Shown: positions 34,848 to 43,018 of the stretch, in pieces
Position numbering within the stretch: position 1 is the stretch's first letter
How the letters are laid out: each line of letters opens with the position of its first letter
Origin: a virus
Virus record (IMG/VR): IMGVR_UViG_3300030419_007499
Span: 1-43,112 of that record
Length of the DNA stretch: 43,112 nucleotides
Direction: 5' to 3' (one strand)
Notes under the pieces: model-generated
The model's input: the letters and a program-made list of their open reading frames with translations, nothing else
What the model was told of the DNA's origin: nothing
Database searches by the model: none
Translations under genes and position numbers: made by a program

Positions 34848-35569
34848 TTAACATTAGCATAGATGATATTTCTCCACACCCACAGTCTTCAACAAAGGTG
34901 CTTGATAGGTGTTATGAGCTCATCGATATTTTTCCAAGTATAAAGTTTACGCTTTTTATACCTTGCGCATATTGGAGAACCATGTCTAACAATCGAGGAG
35001 TAGAAGGATTGCTTACTTGCACAAGCCAACCGCTCTGCCTTGATGATTATCCTGAGTTTTGCCAGGAAATTCTTAGCATTAATAGCAAAAATTTTGAAAT
35101 CGGCTTTCACGGGTTATACCACGGAGTTCCCCATAAAAGCAATAATGATGAATTTAGGGGCGCAAGTTACAACGAGACAGTGAAAATTATAGAAGGCATG
35201 CGCGAGGTCGCGAAAAAAACAAAGATACCATTCAAAAACATACTGCGTCCCCCAGCTTGGAGAATGTCGCCAGAGTCAATAAAAGCGTGCGCGGACCACG
35301 GAATTGAGATATTAGCACTTTCGTCCGACATGTATCATGACGGATCATTAGACTATAAAGGTGAAGATAAAAAATTTAAAAACGTAGTCTATTATAATTG
35401 TTGCCCACCATCTAAAGAGTTAAAATTTTATAAAAAAACAGAAATAGTTTACCACGCATGTGAATGGGATTCAAACTTTTTAAATGAAAAGCTTAAAGAC
35501 GATCTAGTAGATTTCCTCAATAGCGAAAAAGAAAATGTCAAATTTGCATTTATGGACGCAATGCTATAA
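34838..35569 (+). CDS. Polysaccharide deacetylase-like (NodB/CE4-related), 243 aa
   Basis: The motif order of metal-dependent carbohydrate deacetylases: NISIDDISPH with Asp9/Asp10, FEIGFHGLYHGVPH with metal ligands His91 and His95, then LRPPAWRMSPES (the R-P-P motif 3) and KTEIVYHACEW near the end (His of the last motif). It also resembles the DUF2334 branch. No signal peptide, so in contrast to envelope CE4 enzymes it acts in the cytoplasm, presumably on a lipid-free or nucleotide-linked GlcNAc-type substrate. De-N-acetylation followed by the formyltransferase at 38368 would give an N-formyl sugar. Confidence 0.75.
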   Translation: MYLVNISIDDISPHPQSSTKVLDRCYELIDIFPSIKFTLFIPCAYWRTMSNNRGVEGLLTCTSQPLCLDDYPEFCQEILSINSKNFEIGFHGLYHGVPHKSNNDEFRGASYNETVKIIEGMREVAKKTKIPFKNILRPPAWRMSPESIKACADHGIEILALSSDMYHDGSLDYKGEDKKFKNVVYYNCCPPSKELKFYKKTEIVYHACEWDSNFLNEKLKDDLVDFLNSEKENVKFAFMDAML

Positions 35570-35572
35570 GCC

Positions 35573-36175
35573 ATGGGCAGATCAGATCCACACATTTTTA
35601 ATTTTTATAATAACAATATAAAACCTAGAGGTTCAACAGCTTTATTAGGTTTTACCAATAATAATGTTTACCAAGGTGACCTTTATGATTTAAGCTTAGA
35701 CAATTGGAATATAAATTCAGAATGGATGCTCAAAAAAAAGTATGACACAATAATCTGCACAAGGTGTGCTTATTTTGCAGAAGACCCATGGGACTTTACT
35801 GAAAGATGCCATGAGCACTTAAACAAAGATGGTATTTTATATGTTGATTGGGGCTTAGGAGACCATTGGAGGTTTGAAGATTATAAAATTGGCTGGGTTA
35901 AAAATGAACAACAAGAATATGCATACCAAGATAATAACTATTTATGGTCTACAGTTTGGGATAAGCGATTCAAAAGCAATGACCAGTATAAGCTTTTTTG
36001 TAAAAACGTAGAAAAGTTTGGTTACAATAATGTAGAAAAAGCGATAATAAAAGAAGTGCCAAGAGTACTGAAGTTAGATTACATAAAGCTATTTTTTAAC
36101 GTAGAATATGATATACTTTCACTATGGGAAGATTCACCTCAACTTTATATCTTAATTAAGGCAACAAAAAAATGA
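35573..36175 (+). CDS. Methyltransferase-like protein, 200 aa
   Basis: The second half of a class I SAM methyltransferase fold is visible: TALLGFTNNNVYQGDLYDLSL (weak motif I without the usual GxGxG), KYDTIICTRCAYFAEDPWDF and HEHLNKDGILYVDWGLGDHWRFEDY (motif VI-like). The canonical SAM glycine loop is poor, so the enzyme may be diverged or inactive toward SAM. Starts four bases after the deacetylase stop and overlaps the next gene by 4 bp (ATGA). A sugar methyltransferase is the best guess; an unrelated Rossmann protein is possible. Confidence 0.5.
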   Translation: MGRSDPHIFNFYNNNIKPRGSTALLGFTNNNVYQGDLYDLSLDNWNINSEWMLKKKYDTIICTRCAYFAEDPWDFTERCHEHLNKDGILYVDWGLGDHWRFEDYKIGWVKNEQQEYAYQDNNYLWSTVWDKRFKSNDQYKLFCKNVEKFGYNNVEKAIIKEVPRVLKLDYIKLFFNVEYDILSLWEDSPQLYILIKATKK

Positions 36176-37119
36176 ATTTTTTAGCCCTAGAAATGACTTT
36201 TTTGCGCTATTTTCTTCCACTTATTATTTGCGGAAATAAAAGAAACATAAAGTCAACAGTTTTAGTAGAGCGCAATAATAAGTATAACTGCCCGATAAAA
36301 AACGCAAAACACTTAGAATCTTTATCAGATAAATATAATTTTAATGTTCGGTATGCAAGCAAAGCAAACAAGGATATAACTTTCTTAATTGAAGGTGTTG
36401 GCGCCAACCTAACTAATGCCAAAAAAGTTTCAATGACCTACATGACAGACTATACACTTTCATGGAAAAAATATTGGAGCGACATAGACCACTGCATATT
36501 TCCATCAAAATGGTTTGCTGAATTTATTAAAAAAGAAAAAGATGAAAAATCATTGTTCCTAGGAAGTCCGAAGTATGATCTAAAACTCAACAAAGAGGAA
36601 CTTTTTAAAAAATACAACTTAAGTCACGAGTTCAAATACGCGTTTATACCTCTTCCAAGATCTAGAGATTTAAATTTAGTTAATTTATCTTTTGTTTATA
36701 ATTTTTTACGCAACAAAGGATACAAAATTATCACAAAGTCAAGAGGAAAAGATAATTATAAAGGAGATGGCGATTTTAATTTTTCTGATACATCATGGTT
36801 TCCTCATGATTCAATGGAGTTAATAAGCATATCAGACTTGGTAATAAACTTTGATTCTACCTGCATTAAAGAATGCGTAATGGCGAGAAAAAAAGTTATT
36901 AATTTTAACGTTAAGCCTTTTAAGCAATTGTTGCCAGAACTATACAATGAGAAATACTCCGCAAATATAAAATCCGACTTTTGGAACGAAGACAACTTAA
37001 ATAAGCATTATGAAAGAATTTCAACCTCCAACGCTTCAAGCTTTGATCCTGTCATTGAAAAATATTTATTTAAGACTGGAAGTTCTGCCAGAATATTAGA
37101 TTATTTTGGTATAAAGTGA
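36172..37119 (+). CDS. Putative GT-B fold transferase (CDP-glycerol-transferase/epimerase-like C-terminus), 315 aa
   Basis: Not firmly recognised. The C-terminal half has a GT-B look: KYAFIPLPRSRDLNLVNLSF, YKIITKSRGKDNY, then MELISISDLVINFDSTCIKECVMARKKVINFNVKPF, which parallels the 'aDlvi...dSS...Ea...gkpvi' donor segment of CDP-glycerol, KDO and epimerase-like GT-B proteins. The N-terminal half contains TYMTDYTLSWKKYWSDIDHCIFPSKWF. The first 20 residues are hydrophobic but read as a first Rossmann strand/helix rather than a membrane anchor. ATGA overlap upstream and GTGA overlap with neuA. Probably a glycosyl- or polyol-phosphate transferase of the pathway. Confidence 0.5.
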   Translation: MNFLALEMTFLRYFLPLIICGNKRNIKSTVLVERNNKYNCPIKNAKHLESLSDKYNFNVRYASKANKDITFLIEGVGANLTNAKKVSMTYMTDYTLSWKKYWSDIDHCIFPSKWFAEFIKKEKDEKSLFLGSPKYDLKLNKEELFKKYNLSHEFKYAFIPLPRSRDLNLVNLSFVYNFLRNKGYKIITKSRGKDNYKGDGDFNFSDTSWFPHDSMELISISDLVINFDSTCIKECVMARKKVINFNVKPFKQLLPELYNEKYSANIKSDFWNEDNLNKHYERISTSNASSFDPVIEKYLFKTGSSARILDYFGIK

Positions 37120-37679
37120 ACATTTTAGCAATTATCCCCGCAAGAGGCGGAAGCCAAAGACTACGCAACAAAAATATATACCCCTTATGGGGAAAACCAA
37201 TGATTTACTGGGCAATACAAGCCTGTAAACAATCAAAATTTAACATTAAAGTATGTGTAAGCACCGAAAGCGAAGAAATATCGAATATATCTCAAGAACT
37301 TGGGGCTACAGTACATAAAAGAGACCCAAAGCTTGCGGATCACAAAACCTATAAACAGGCAGCGGTTAGATCTGCTGCAGAATGGTATGAAAAGGTAAAT
37401 GGCAAACAAGACATTTTTATATCCTTACAAGCCAATTCTCCACAAATAAAAAATAAAGATCTTGACAAAGGTATAGAGATTTTGCTAGAATACCAAAAAG
37501 ACGAAATATTTAGCGTCGATTCCAATTTAATGCAAAATGCTGCTTTTAGAGTCTTTAAAGGAGACTATGTATACCAAGAAGATCTAAGCACTAATTGTGG
37601 AGCCTGCGTTTGTGAATTACATGATGTGCACACTTTAGATGACATAAAGTATCTAGAGTCAGGCTTAGACACAATATAA
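37116..37679 (+). CDS. neuA: CMP-nonulosonate cytidylyltransferase-like (NeuA family), short, 187 aa
   Basis: Activates a nonulosonic acid (sialic, legionaminic or similar) or Kdo-like sugar with CTP. The N-terminal CTP site IIPARGGSQRLRNKNI and GKPMIYWAIQACKQS are clear, as are VCVSTESEEISNISQELGA and VHKRDPKLADHKTYKQAAV. The 'LQPTSP' motif reads LQANSP. Length 187 is below the usual 225-230, with the C-terminal part shortened. The start is GTG overlapping the upstream TGA. The next gene is a NeuB homologue, which supports a nonulosonic acid over Kdo. Confidence 0.8.
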   Translation: MNILAIIPARGGSQRLRNKNIYPLWGKPMIYWAIQACKQSKFNIKVCVSTESEEISNISQELGATVHKRDPKLADHKTYKQAAVRSAAEWYEKVNGKQDIFISLQANSPQIKNKDLDKGIEILLEYQKDEIFSVDSNLMQNAAFRVFKGDYVYQEDLSTNCGACVCELHDVHTLDDIKYLESGLDTI

Positions 37680-37690
37680 CATAACAACAA

Positions 37691-38371
37691 ATGACAAAAA
37701 CTTACATCATATCAGAGCTTTGCGGACAATGGGGAGGCTCAATGAGTCGAGCTAAAGAAATGATTGACCAATCTAAAATCGGAGGAGCAAATGCGGTAAA
37801 GGTTCAATTATGGGATACTTATAAAATGCCAGGAGACAATAGAGAAAAATGGGAATACCTCGTGATGAGTAAAGATCAGTTTTTTGAATTAAAGGATTAT
37901 GCGGACAAAGTTGGTATTGATTTTTTTGCTTCACCTTTTGACTCCGAAAGGTTTAGTTGGGTGCTAGAAGCTAATCTTAAAATAAACAAAATAGCAAGTT
38001 CTGTATTAGAATGGAATTTTGATTTGTGCGAGAATATGGTTTCATCAGGATTAAGAACTTTTTGTTCACTTGGAAAATGGAATAAAGATAAATTACCGTT
38101 TAATAATGATAACGTAGAATACTTTCACTGTTTAGCTGAATACCCACATTCAGAAGAAAGAGCAATATCAAAAATGCCTACAAACCTAACAGGTTACAGC
38201 GACCATTCAATTGGGATTGGAGCCTGTATCGAAGCAGCGAGTCGTGGAGCTACTTTAATAGAAAAACACTTTACCCTAGATAAAAATTTACAATGTGAAA
38301 CAGAGTCTGCACATTCATGTTCTATGGACTTGGATGAATTAAAAAAACTAACTGAATTCTGTAAAACATGA
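37691..38371 (+). CDS. neuB: N-acetylneuraminate synthase-like (NeuB family) without the SAF domain, 226 aa
   Basis: Condenses PEP with a ManNAc-type aldose to a nonulosonic acid. TIM-barrel marks: IISELCGQWGGSMSRAKEMI, GGANAVKVQLWDTYK, DFFASPFD, KIASS, YFHCLAEYPHSEERA, GYSDHSIGIGACIEAASRGATLIEKHFTLD. These match the NeuB catalytic domain. The family is normally about 340-350 residues and carries a C-terminal antifreeze-like SAF domain that caps the partner's active site. Here the protein stops after the barrel (HSCSMDLDELKKLTEFCKT), so the cap is missing. The intact barrel and tight operon fit argue against random decay. Confidence 0.8.
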   Translation: MTKTYIISELCGQWGGSMSRAKEMIDQSKIGGANAVKVQLWDTYKMPGDNREKWEYLVMSKDQFFELKDYADKVGIDFFASPFDSERFSWVLEANLKINKIASSVLEWNFDLCENMVSSGLRTFCSLGKWNKDKLPFNNDNVEYFHCLAEYPHSEERAISKMPTNLTGYSDHSIGIGACIEAASRGATLIEKHFTLDKNLQCETESAHSCSMDLDELKKLTEFCKT

Positions 38372-39105
38372 AAAACAAGCTAAACATAGCTTTGATCACA
38401 GCTGGCAATCCAAGACATCATTATTTTAAAAAAAAGATTTCTTCGGTAGTTGATGTCGGGCTAGTTATTGAAGAGCCAAAAAAATCAACGCCGCAAGAAA
38501 AAGAAATATCATTTTTTAAAAATTCCTTTTTAGATAATAACTGGAATTCCAAAAGAAACAAGCAAGTTAATATAAGTGATAAAACCCTAAACAACGTTGA
38601 AACACAAAAAATTTTAGAAGATTTTTCCCCTGATTATATTTTTACTTTTGGTTGCGGACTACTTAAAGACAATATTATAAAAACTGCGTCAAAATGCATA
38701 ATAAACATTCATACTGGGCTCACTCAACACCACAGAGGCGTTGAGGGGCCGCTATTTGCAATATATGAAGAAGATGCCAGCATAATAGGCGCGACAATTC
38801 ATCAAGTCACAACAGGAATAGATTCTGGCCAAGTTATTGCACAAGACAGGCCTAAACTAAGACTAGACGATAACTTAGATTTGTTATTTTATAGAGCCTG
38901 CAAATGCGGAATAGATCTTTTACAAAAAAATATTATTGATATAATTTTGGGTAAAGCTAAATTTCAAACCCTAGACAAAGGAAAGTTATACCAAAAGAAA
39001 GATGTCACAAATGAAGTGATGACTTCTGCAAATTCAAAAGTTGGCGCCGTACTCTATAATTATTATGATTTAGATGGCGCGGCAGATCGGTTTATATATT
39101 ATTAA
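38368..39105 (+). CDS. Sugar N-formyltransferase (formyl_trans_N family), 245 aa
   Basis: Transfers a formyl group from N10-formyltetrahydrofolate to an amino sugar. The catalytic triad of the family is present: Asn113 and His115 in IINIHTGLTQHHRG, and Asp152 in TGIDSGQVIAQ. GATIHQVTTG is the family's GxTxH segment. It resembles the N-terminal catalytic domain of methionyl-tRNA and sugar formyltransferases (for example the 4-amino-4,6-dideoxyhexose enzymes) and is too short and too odd in its N-terminus to be Fmt. It implies an N-formyl sugar in the glycan and needs an amine made by deacetylation or by an aminotransferase. ATGA overlap with neuB. Confidence 0.85.
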   Translation: MKNKLNIALITAGNPRHHYFKKKISSVVDVGLVIEEPKKSTPQEKEISFFKNSFLDNNWNSKRNKQVNISDKTLNNVETQKILEDFSPDYIFTFGCGLLKDNIIKTASKCIINIHTGLTQHHRGVEGPLFAIYEEDASIIGATIHQVTTGIDSGQVIAQDRPKLRLDDNLDLLFYRACKCGIDLLQKNIIDIILGKAKFQTLDKGKLYQKKDVTNEVMTSANSKVGAVLYNYYDLDGAADRFIYY

Positions 39106-39106
39106 A

Positions 39107-39961
39107 ATGAAAATTGGAATTTTTTTATCTTGTTATAATAGCGAAGACACAATTCAAGAATGTATTGACTCTATTCTTGAACAAACCTATTCAGATTTTA
39201 ATCTTTATATTTTTGATGATAACAGCAAGGACAATACTGTAGAAAAAATTAAAAAAAATCAAGACCAAAGAATTAATTTGATTTGTTCTAAAAAAAACAT
39301 GGGCACGTATGCATCTAAAAATTTCCTTTTTAAAAAGTATGGGCACCTACATAAGTATATAGCACTGCACGATTCAGATGACATCAGCATAATCAACAGG
39401 CTCGAAGAACAAATTGCTTTTTTAAAAGACAGTTGTGATAAAACTGCTTGCTGCGGAACGAATATTATAGAGTTTTGGAAAGACGATTATTTGCCCCATA
39501 CTGTTTCATCCGAAATGGTTAATAAAAAAAGCAGAAAGAACTTTTACCCAGAAGAACTCCAGAAGTCTATTTTAAAAGATGTTGTAAACTATTTAACTAA
39601 AGAAAGCTCATATCAAAATTATATGAAAACTAAGTTTTGCATGAATGGATCTCTCATGTTTAAAAGTAAGATTATAAAAGAGCTTGGCGGATGGGATGGC
39701 AAAACTCACATAGCAGCCGACACAGATATAATACTTAGAATTTTAGCTAAATATCGTATTTTTAATCTACAAAAGTTTTTATATAAGCGCAGATTCAGCA
39801 ATACATCATTAACTGGCAGCACGAAAGTAGGAGTATGCTCAGAAATCAGAAAACAATACAATTTAAAACGAGTAGACATTGCTCAGTCAGCTCTTGACGG
39901 AAAAGTGTCAAAACAAAATTTTTATTTTCCAGAATTTAATTACGAATGTGTGCAATTATAG
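39107..39961 (+). CDS. Glycosyltransferase family 2, 284 aa
   Basis: Start set at ATG 39107 (MKIGIFLSCYNSEDTI), one base after the upstream stop; a start at 39074 would overlap the formyltransferase gene by 32 bp and add 11 unrelated residues. GT-A marks: FLSCYNSEDTIQECIDSILEQ, YIFDDNSKDNTVEKI, KYIALHDSDDISI (D-x-D) and KELGGWDGKTHIAADTDIILR, with the ED/DTD catalytic region, then the family's LYKRRFSNTSLT segment. Soluble. It overlaps asnB by 16 bp. Confidence 0.88.
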   Translation: MKIGIFLSCYNSEDTIQECIDSILEQTYSDFNLYIFDDNSKDNTVEKIKKNQDQRINLICSKKNMGTYASKNFLFKKYGHLHKYIALHDSDDISIINRLEEQIAFLKDSCDKTACCGTNIIEFWKDDYLPHTVSSEMVNKKSRKNFYPEELQKSILKDVVNYLTKESSYQNYMKTKFCMNGSLMFKSKIIKELGGWDGKTHIAADTDIILRILAKYRIFNLQKFLYKRRFSNTSLTGSTKVGVCSEIRKQYNLKRVDIAQSALDGKVSKQNFYFPEFNYECVQL

Positions 39962-41550
39962 GTACAGTAAATCATGAGTTAAACAGACTTTGCTTATCAA
40001 AGTTATATTCGAGAGGTCCCGATTATAATAGTTTATATAAAAATAAAAACGTAAGTTTTGCTCATGCAAGGCTCTCAGTCATTGATGCAGAAGGAGGAAA
40101 CCAGCCTATGCATTCAATGTCTGGCAATTCAACCATTATCTTTAACGGGGAAATTTATAATGCCAGAGAGTTAGATGCTAGCCATAAGTCAGACACAAGA
40201 GTTCTTTTAGAGTATTATGAGAAACACGGAATTGAGAAGACTTTACAAGATATCAACGGTATGTTTTCTTTTGCAATTCTCGATAAAGAACAAAACAAAA
40301 TTTTTATAGCAAGAGACAGGCTAGGCGTTAAGCCTTTATTTTATTACAATAAAAATAATAAGTTAATTTTTTGCTCTGAAATTAATCCAATCAAAGATGA
40401 AGTAGGAATAAGCAACCTCTCAATTAATAGCACGGCACTTGGAGTTTATTTTAGACTATTTTTCATTCCATCCCCTATTACAATATGGAACGAAATCCAA
40501 AGTCTCAAACAGGGTAGCTATTTGACATACGACTTAAAGTCTAATCAGTTGCAACAAAAAACATATTGGAAGCTTTCTCAACCCGAGAGGTCTGAAACAA
40601 ATATAAATAGACTAGAAGAGTTAATTGAGAATGCGTCAACAATACGAACGAGAAGCGATGTGCCATATAGCGTTTTTCTTTCTGGAGGGATAGATTCAAC
40701 ATTAATTACGAAATATCTATCGACATTTAATCAAAATCTACAAACTTACACTGTTGAGGTACAAGACCCCAACTTAAATGAGGCTGAGTATTCAAGCATA
40801 GTTGCTACAAAATTCAAAACAAAACACTCTTCAATTAAATTAAAATATAAAAATATATTAATTAATCACCTCAGAGAAATGACTACTCATTTTGGCCAGC
40901 CATTTGCAGATTTATCTATAATACCATACGACTTAATTTCAAAACAGATAGGCTCACGTTCAATTGTTGCGCTGGGAGGAGACGGAGCAGACGAATCCTT
41001 TTGTGGCTACGATAGATACAATAACCCCACAGGAACTGTTGAAGATTTGTATAGAAACAAGCAATTTAATCTCATTCCCTCTGAAGATCCAAGAGACTTT
41101 ATGTTAAATAACTTGCCTTATATCCCAACAGATAAAAGCGAATTATTAAGGATTTTGGACATAAGCTATTTTTTAGAGGGCGATATTCTACAAAAAGTTG
41201 ATAGATTAAGCATGAGGCATTCATTAGAAGTGAGGTCGCCACTTTTAGATTATAGAATTGTTGAATTTTCCAATACTTTAGATTATAATCTGATGTTCAA
41301 GATGAGAAAAAAAGAGGCATTAAGGAGACTTTTAGAAAAAGACTTTTCGAAAGATTTTATTGATAGAAAAAAAATAGGCCTCACGCTTACGCCTGAAAAT
41401 CTTAAAGCGACCGTGGACAGCTATCTTGATCAATACAGCTTTAGTCATTCATTAGTTTGTCCAAATTGGCTTAAAAAAGTTGCCTCAAATTATTATTTAA
41501 AATTTGCAATGTTAATGTTTGTTTTATGGCACGAGGAAAACTATGTCTAA
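39946..41550 (+). CDS. asnB: Glutamine-dependent asparagine synthetase-like amidotransferase (AsnB family), 534 aa
   Basis: Two-domain class II amidotransferase. N-terminal glutaminase: Cys2 exposed after Met removal (MCAIIG), SRGPD, HARLSVID, FNGEIYN and ARDRLGVKPLFYY. C-terminal ATP-pyrophosphatase: PP-loop FLSGGIDST (246-252), FADLSIIPYDLI, LGGDGADESFCGYDRY and MRHSLEVRSPLLDY. All key residues are present. Members in O-antigen operons (WbpS type) amidate the carboxyl of uronic acids instead of making asparagine. With UDP-uronate and nonulosonate genes beside it, a sugar-acid amide is more likely here than amino acid supply. It overlaps both neighbours (16 and 8 bp). Confidence 0.9.
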   Translation: MCAIIGTVNHELNRLCLSKLYSRGPDYNSLYKNKNVSFAHARLSVIDAEGGNQPMHSMSGNSTIIFNGEIYNARELDASHKSDTRVLLEYYEKHGIEKTLQDINGMFSFAILDKEQNKIFIARDRLGVKPLFYYNKNNKLIFCSEINPIKDEVGISNLSINSTALGVYFRLFFIPSPITIWNEIQSLKQGSYLTYDLKSNQLQQKTYWKLSQPERSETNINRLEELIENASTIRTRSDVPYSVFLSGGIDSTLITKYLSTFNQNLQTYTVEVQDPNLNEAEYSSIVATKFKTKHSSIKLKYKNILINHLREMTTHFGQPFADLSIIPYDLISKQIGSRSIVALGGDGADESFCGYDRYNNPTGTVEDLYRNKQFNLIPSEDPRDFMLNNLPYIPTDKSELLRILDISYFLEGDILQKVDRLSMRHSLEVRSPLLDYRIVEFSNTLDYNLMFKMRKKEALRRLLEKDFSKDFIDRKKIGLTLTPENLKATVDSYLDQYSFSHSLVCPNWLKKVASNYYLKFAMLMFVLWHEENYV

Positions 41551-42172
41551 CCCAATAGTCTCAATTATAGTTACTAATTACAATTATGGAAAGTTTTTGC
41601 ATCGTTGCCTAAGAAGCTGTTTCTCGCAAAAATTTTTAAACTATGAGGTTTTAGTTGTTGACGACTGCAGTACGGATAATTCAATTGAAATACTTCAGCC
41701 CTTTTTACAATCAAACAACAATTTAAAGCTCATTAATAATCAAGAAAATCTTGGAGTCGCAGAATCCGCAAACCTTGCAATCAACGCCAGTAGAGGCCAA
41801 TTTTTTATCAGAGTTGACTCTGATGATTTTGTAGTATCAGATATGTCTTATATTATGTACAAGTTCCTCGAGGCAAATCATTATAGCTTTGGAGTTTCCT
41901 GTGACTATTATTTAGTCGATAACTATGAAGATAAAATAGAAAGAAAATCTGCCGAGGAATTTCCTATATCTTGCGGAATTATGTACAGAAGAGACCTGTT
42001 TTTAGAATTAGGAGGATATAATCCCAAAATGAGACATAGGGAAGAAGAGGAGTTGAGAAAAAGGCTTGGAGAAAAATATAGAGTAGACTATTTAAAAATG
42101 CCTTTTTACAGATACAGGATGCATGACTGCAATAAAACAAAAACAAAAGAATATTTAGAAACAAAAGTATGA
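41543..42172 (+). CDS. Glycosyltransferase family 2, small, 209 aa
   Basis: Start set at ATG 41543 with GAGG at 41533-41536; a longer frame from 41519 would reach further into asnB. It has the standard GT2 N-terminus: VSIIVTNYNYGKFLHRCLRS, YEVLVVDDCSTDNSIEIL, NLGVAESANLAINASRGQFFIRVDSDD (D-x-D). CGIMYRRDLFLELGGYNPKMRHREEEELRKRL supplies the catalytic E-E region. It is compact and ends YRMHDCNKTKTK. Probably adds a single sugar. ATGA-type overlap with the next gene. Confidence 0.88.
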   Translation: MSNPIVSIIVTNYNYGKFLHRCLRSCFSQKFLNYEVLVVDDCSTDNSIEILQPFLQSNNNLKLINNQENLGVAESANLAINASRGQFFIRVDSDDFVVSDMSYIMYKFLEANHYSFGVSCDYYLVDNYEDKIERKSAEEFPISCGIMYRRDLFLELGGYNPKMRHREEEELRKRLGEKYRVDYLKMPFYRYRMHDCNKTKTKEYLETKV

Positions 42173-43008
42173 ATGTAGGAATTATAGGAAGAGGATTCGT
42201 TGGCAACGCCATATTTCAAGGATTAAACCATTATTATGATATTAAAGTTTATGATGTCGACCCCAAAAAGTCAACGCATAATTTCGACGAGGTAATTAAT
42301 TCTGATGTGGTTTTCTTATCCGTGCCAACCCCCATGCACAAAGACACTGGCGAATGCGACTTGTCTTATATAGAATCCGTCTTTGACAAAGTCAAAGAAA
42401 CAAACGGAAGAAATGAATCTTGCACTTTTGTCATCAAGTCTACCGTGCCAGTTGGAACTACCGAACAGCTAAATGAAAAGTATGATCAAAAGATTAAAAT
42501 TATACACTCTCCAGAGTTTTTAACCGCAAGAACCGCAATAACAGATTTCATATGTCCGTCTCGACATATTATTGGCGGACACCCCGCAAGAGGCACAGAG
42601 AAGTTGAAAGAAATTTATGAGTCGAGATTTCCAGGAGTGCCCTGCTACGTAATGACAAGTAAAGAGTCTGAATTTGTAAAATATTTTGCAAATTGTTTTT
42701 TTGCTACAAAAGTTTCATATTTTAATGAAATGGCTATTTTTGCGAAAGCTCATGGCCTAAATTGGGAAAATGTCATTGAAGGAGTTATGTCTGATGGAAG
42801 AATTGGAATTAGCCATTATCAAGTTCCTGGCCACGACGGAAATCCTGGATTTGGTGGAACCTGTTTCCCCAAAGATATCAATGCTCTAATTAAAAGCTTT
42901 GAAAATGTGGGAACTGAGCCATTACTGTTAAAAGCGGCATGGGAAAGAAATCTTTTAGTAAGAAATGAGAAGGACTGGGAAAGTTCAAAGTCGGCAGTCA
43001 GCGAATAA
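42169..43008 (+). CDS. UDP-sugar 6-dehydrogenase-like without C-terminal domain, 279 aa
   Basis: NAD-dependent oxidation of a UDP-hexose to UDP-uronate (UDP-glucose or UDP-ManNAc dehydrogenase family). Rossmann loop [64 protein letters not shown], and the thiol nucleophile Cys232 in [10 protein letters not shown]. Family members have 390-450 residues; this one ends soon after the central domain and lacks the C-terminal UDP-binding domain. Short versions may bind substrate through the dimer partner or a separate chain. WecB upstream makes a WecC-like role possible; the SDR that follows suggests UDP-GlcA use. Confidence 0.8.
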   Translation: MNVGIIGRGFVGNAIFQGLNHYYDIKVYDVDPKKSTHNFDEVINSDVVFLSVPTPMHKDTGECDLSYIESVFDKVKETNGRNESCTFVIKSTVPVGTTEQLNEKYDQKIKIIHSPEFLTARTAITDFICPSRHIIGGHPARGTEKLKEIYESRFPGVPCYVMTSKESEFVKYFANCFFATKVSYFNEMAIFAKAHGLNWENVIEGVMSDGRIGISHYQVPGHDGNPGFGGTCFPKDINALIKSFENVGTEPLLLKAAWERNLLVRNEKDWESSKSAVSE

Positions 43009-43018
43009 AAAAATAATC

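Noticed and set aside
39074-39106. Earlier ATG for the GT2 gene after the formyltransferase
   Set aside because: It would overlap the upstream gene by 32 bp and add residues that do not belong to the GT2 fold.
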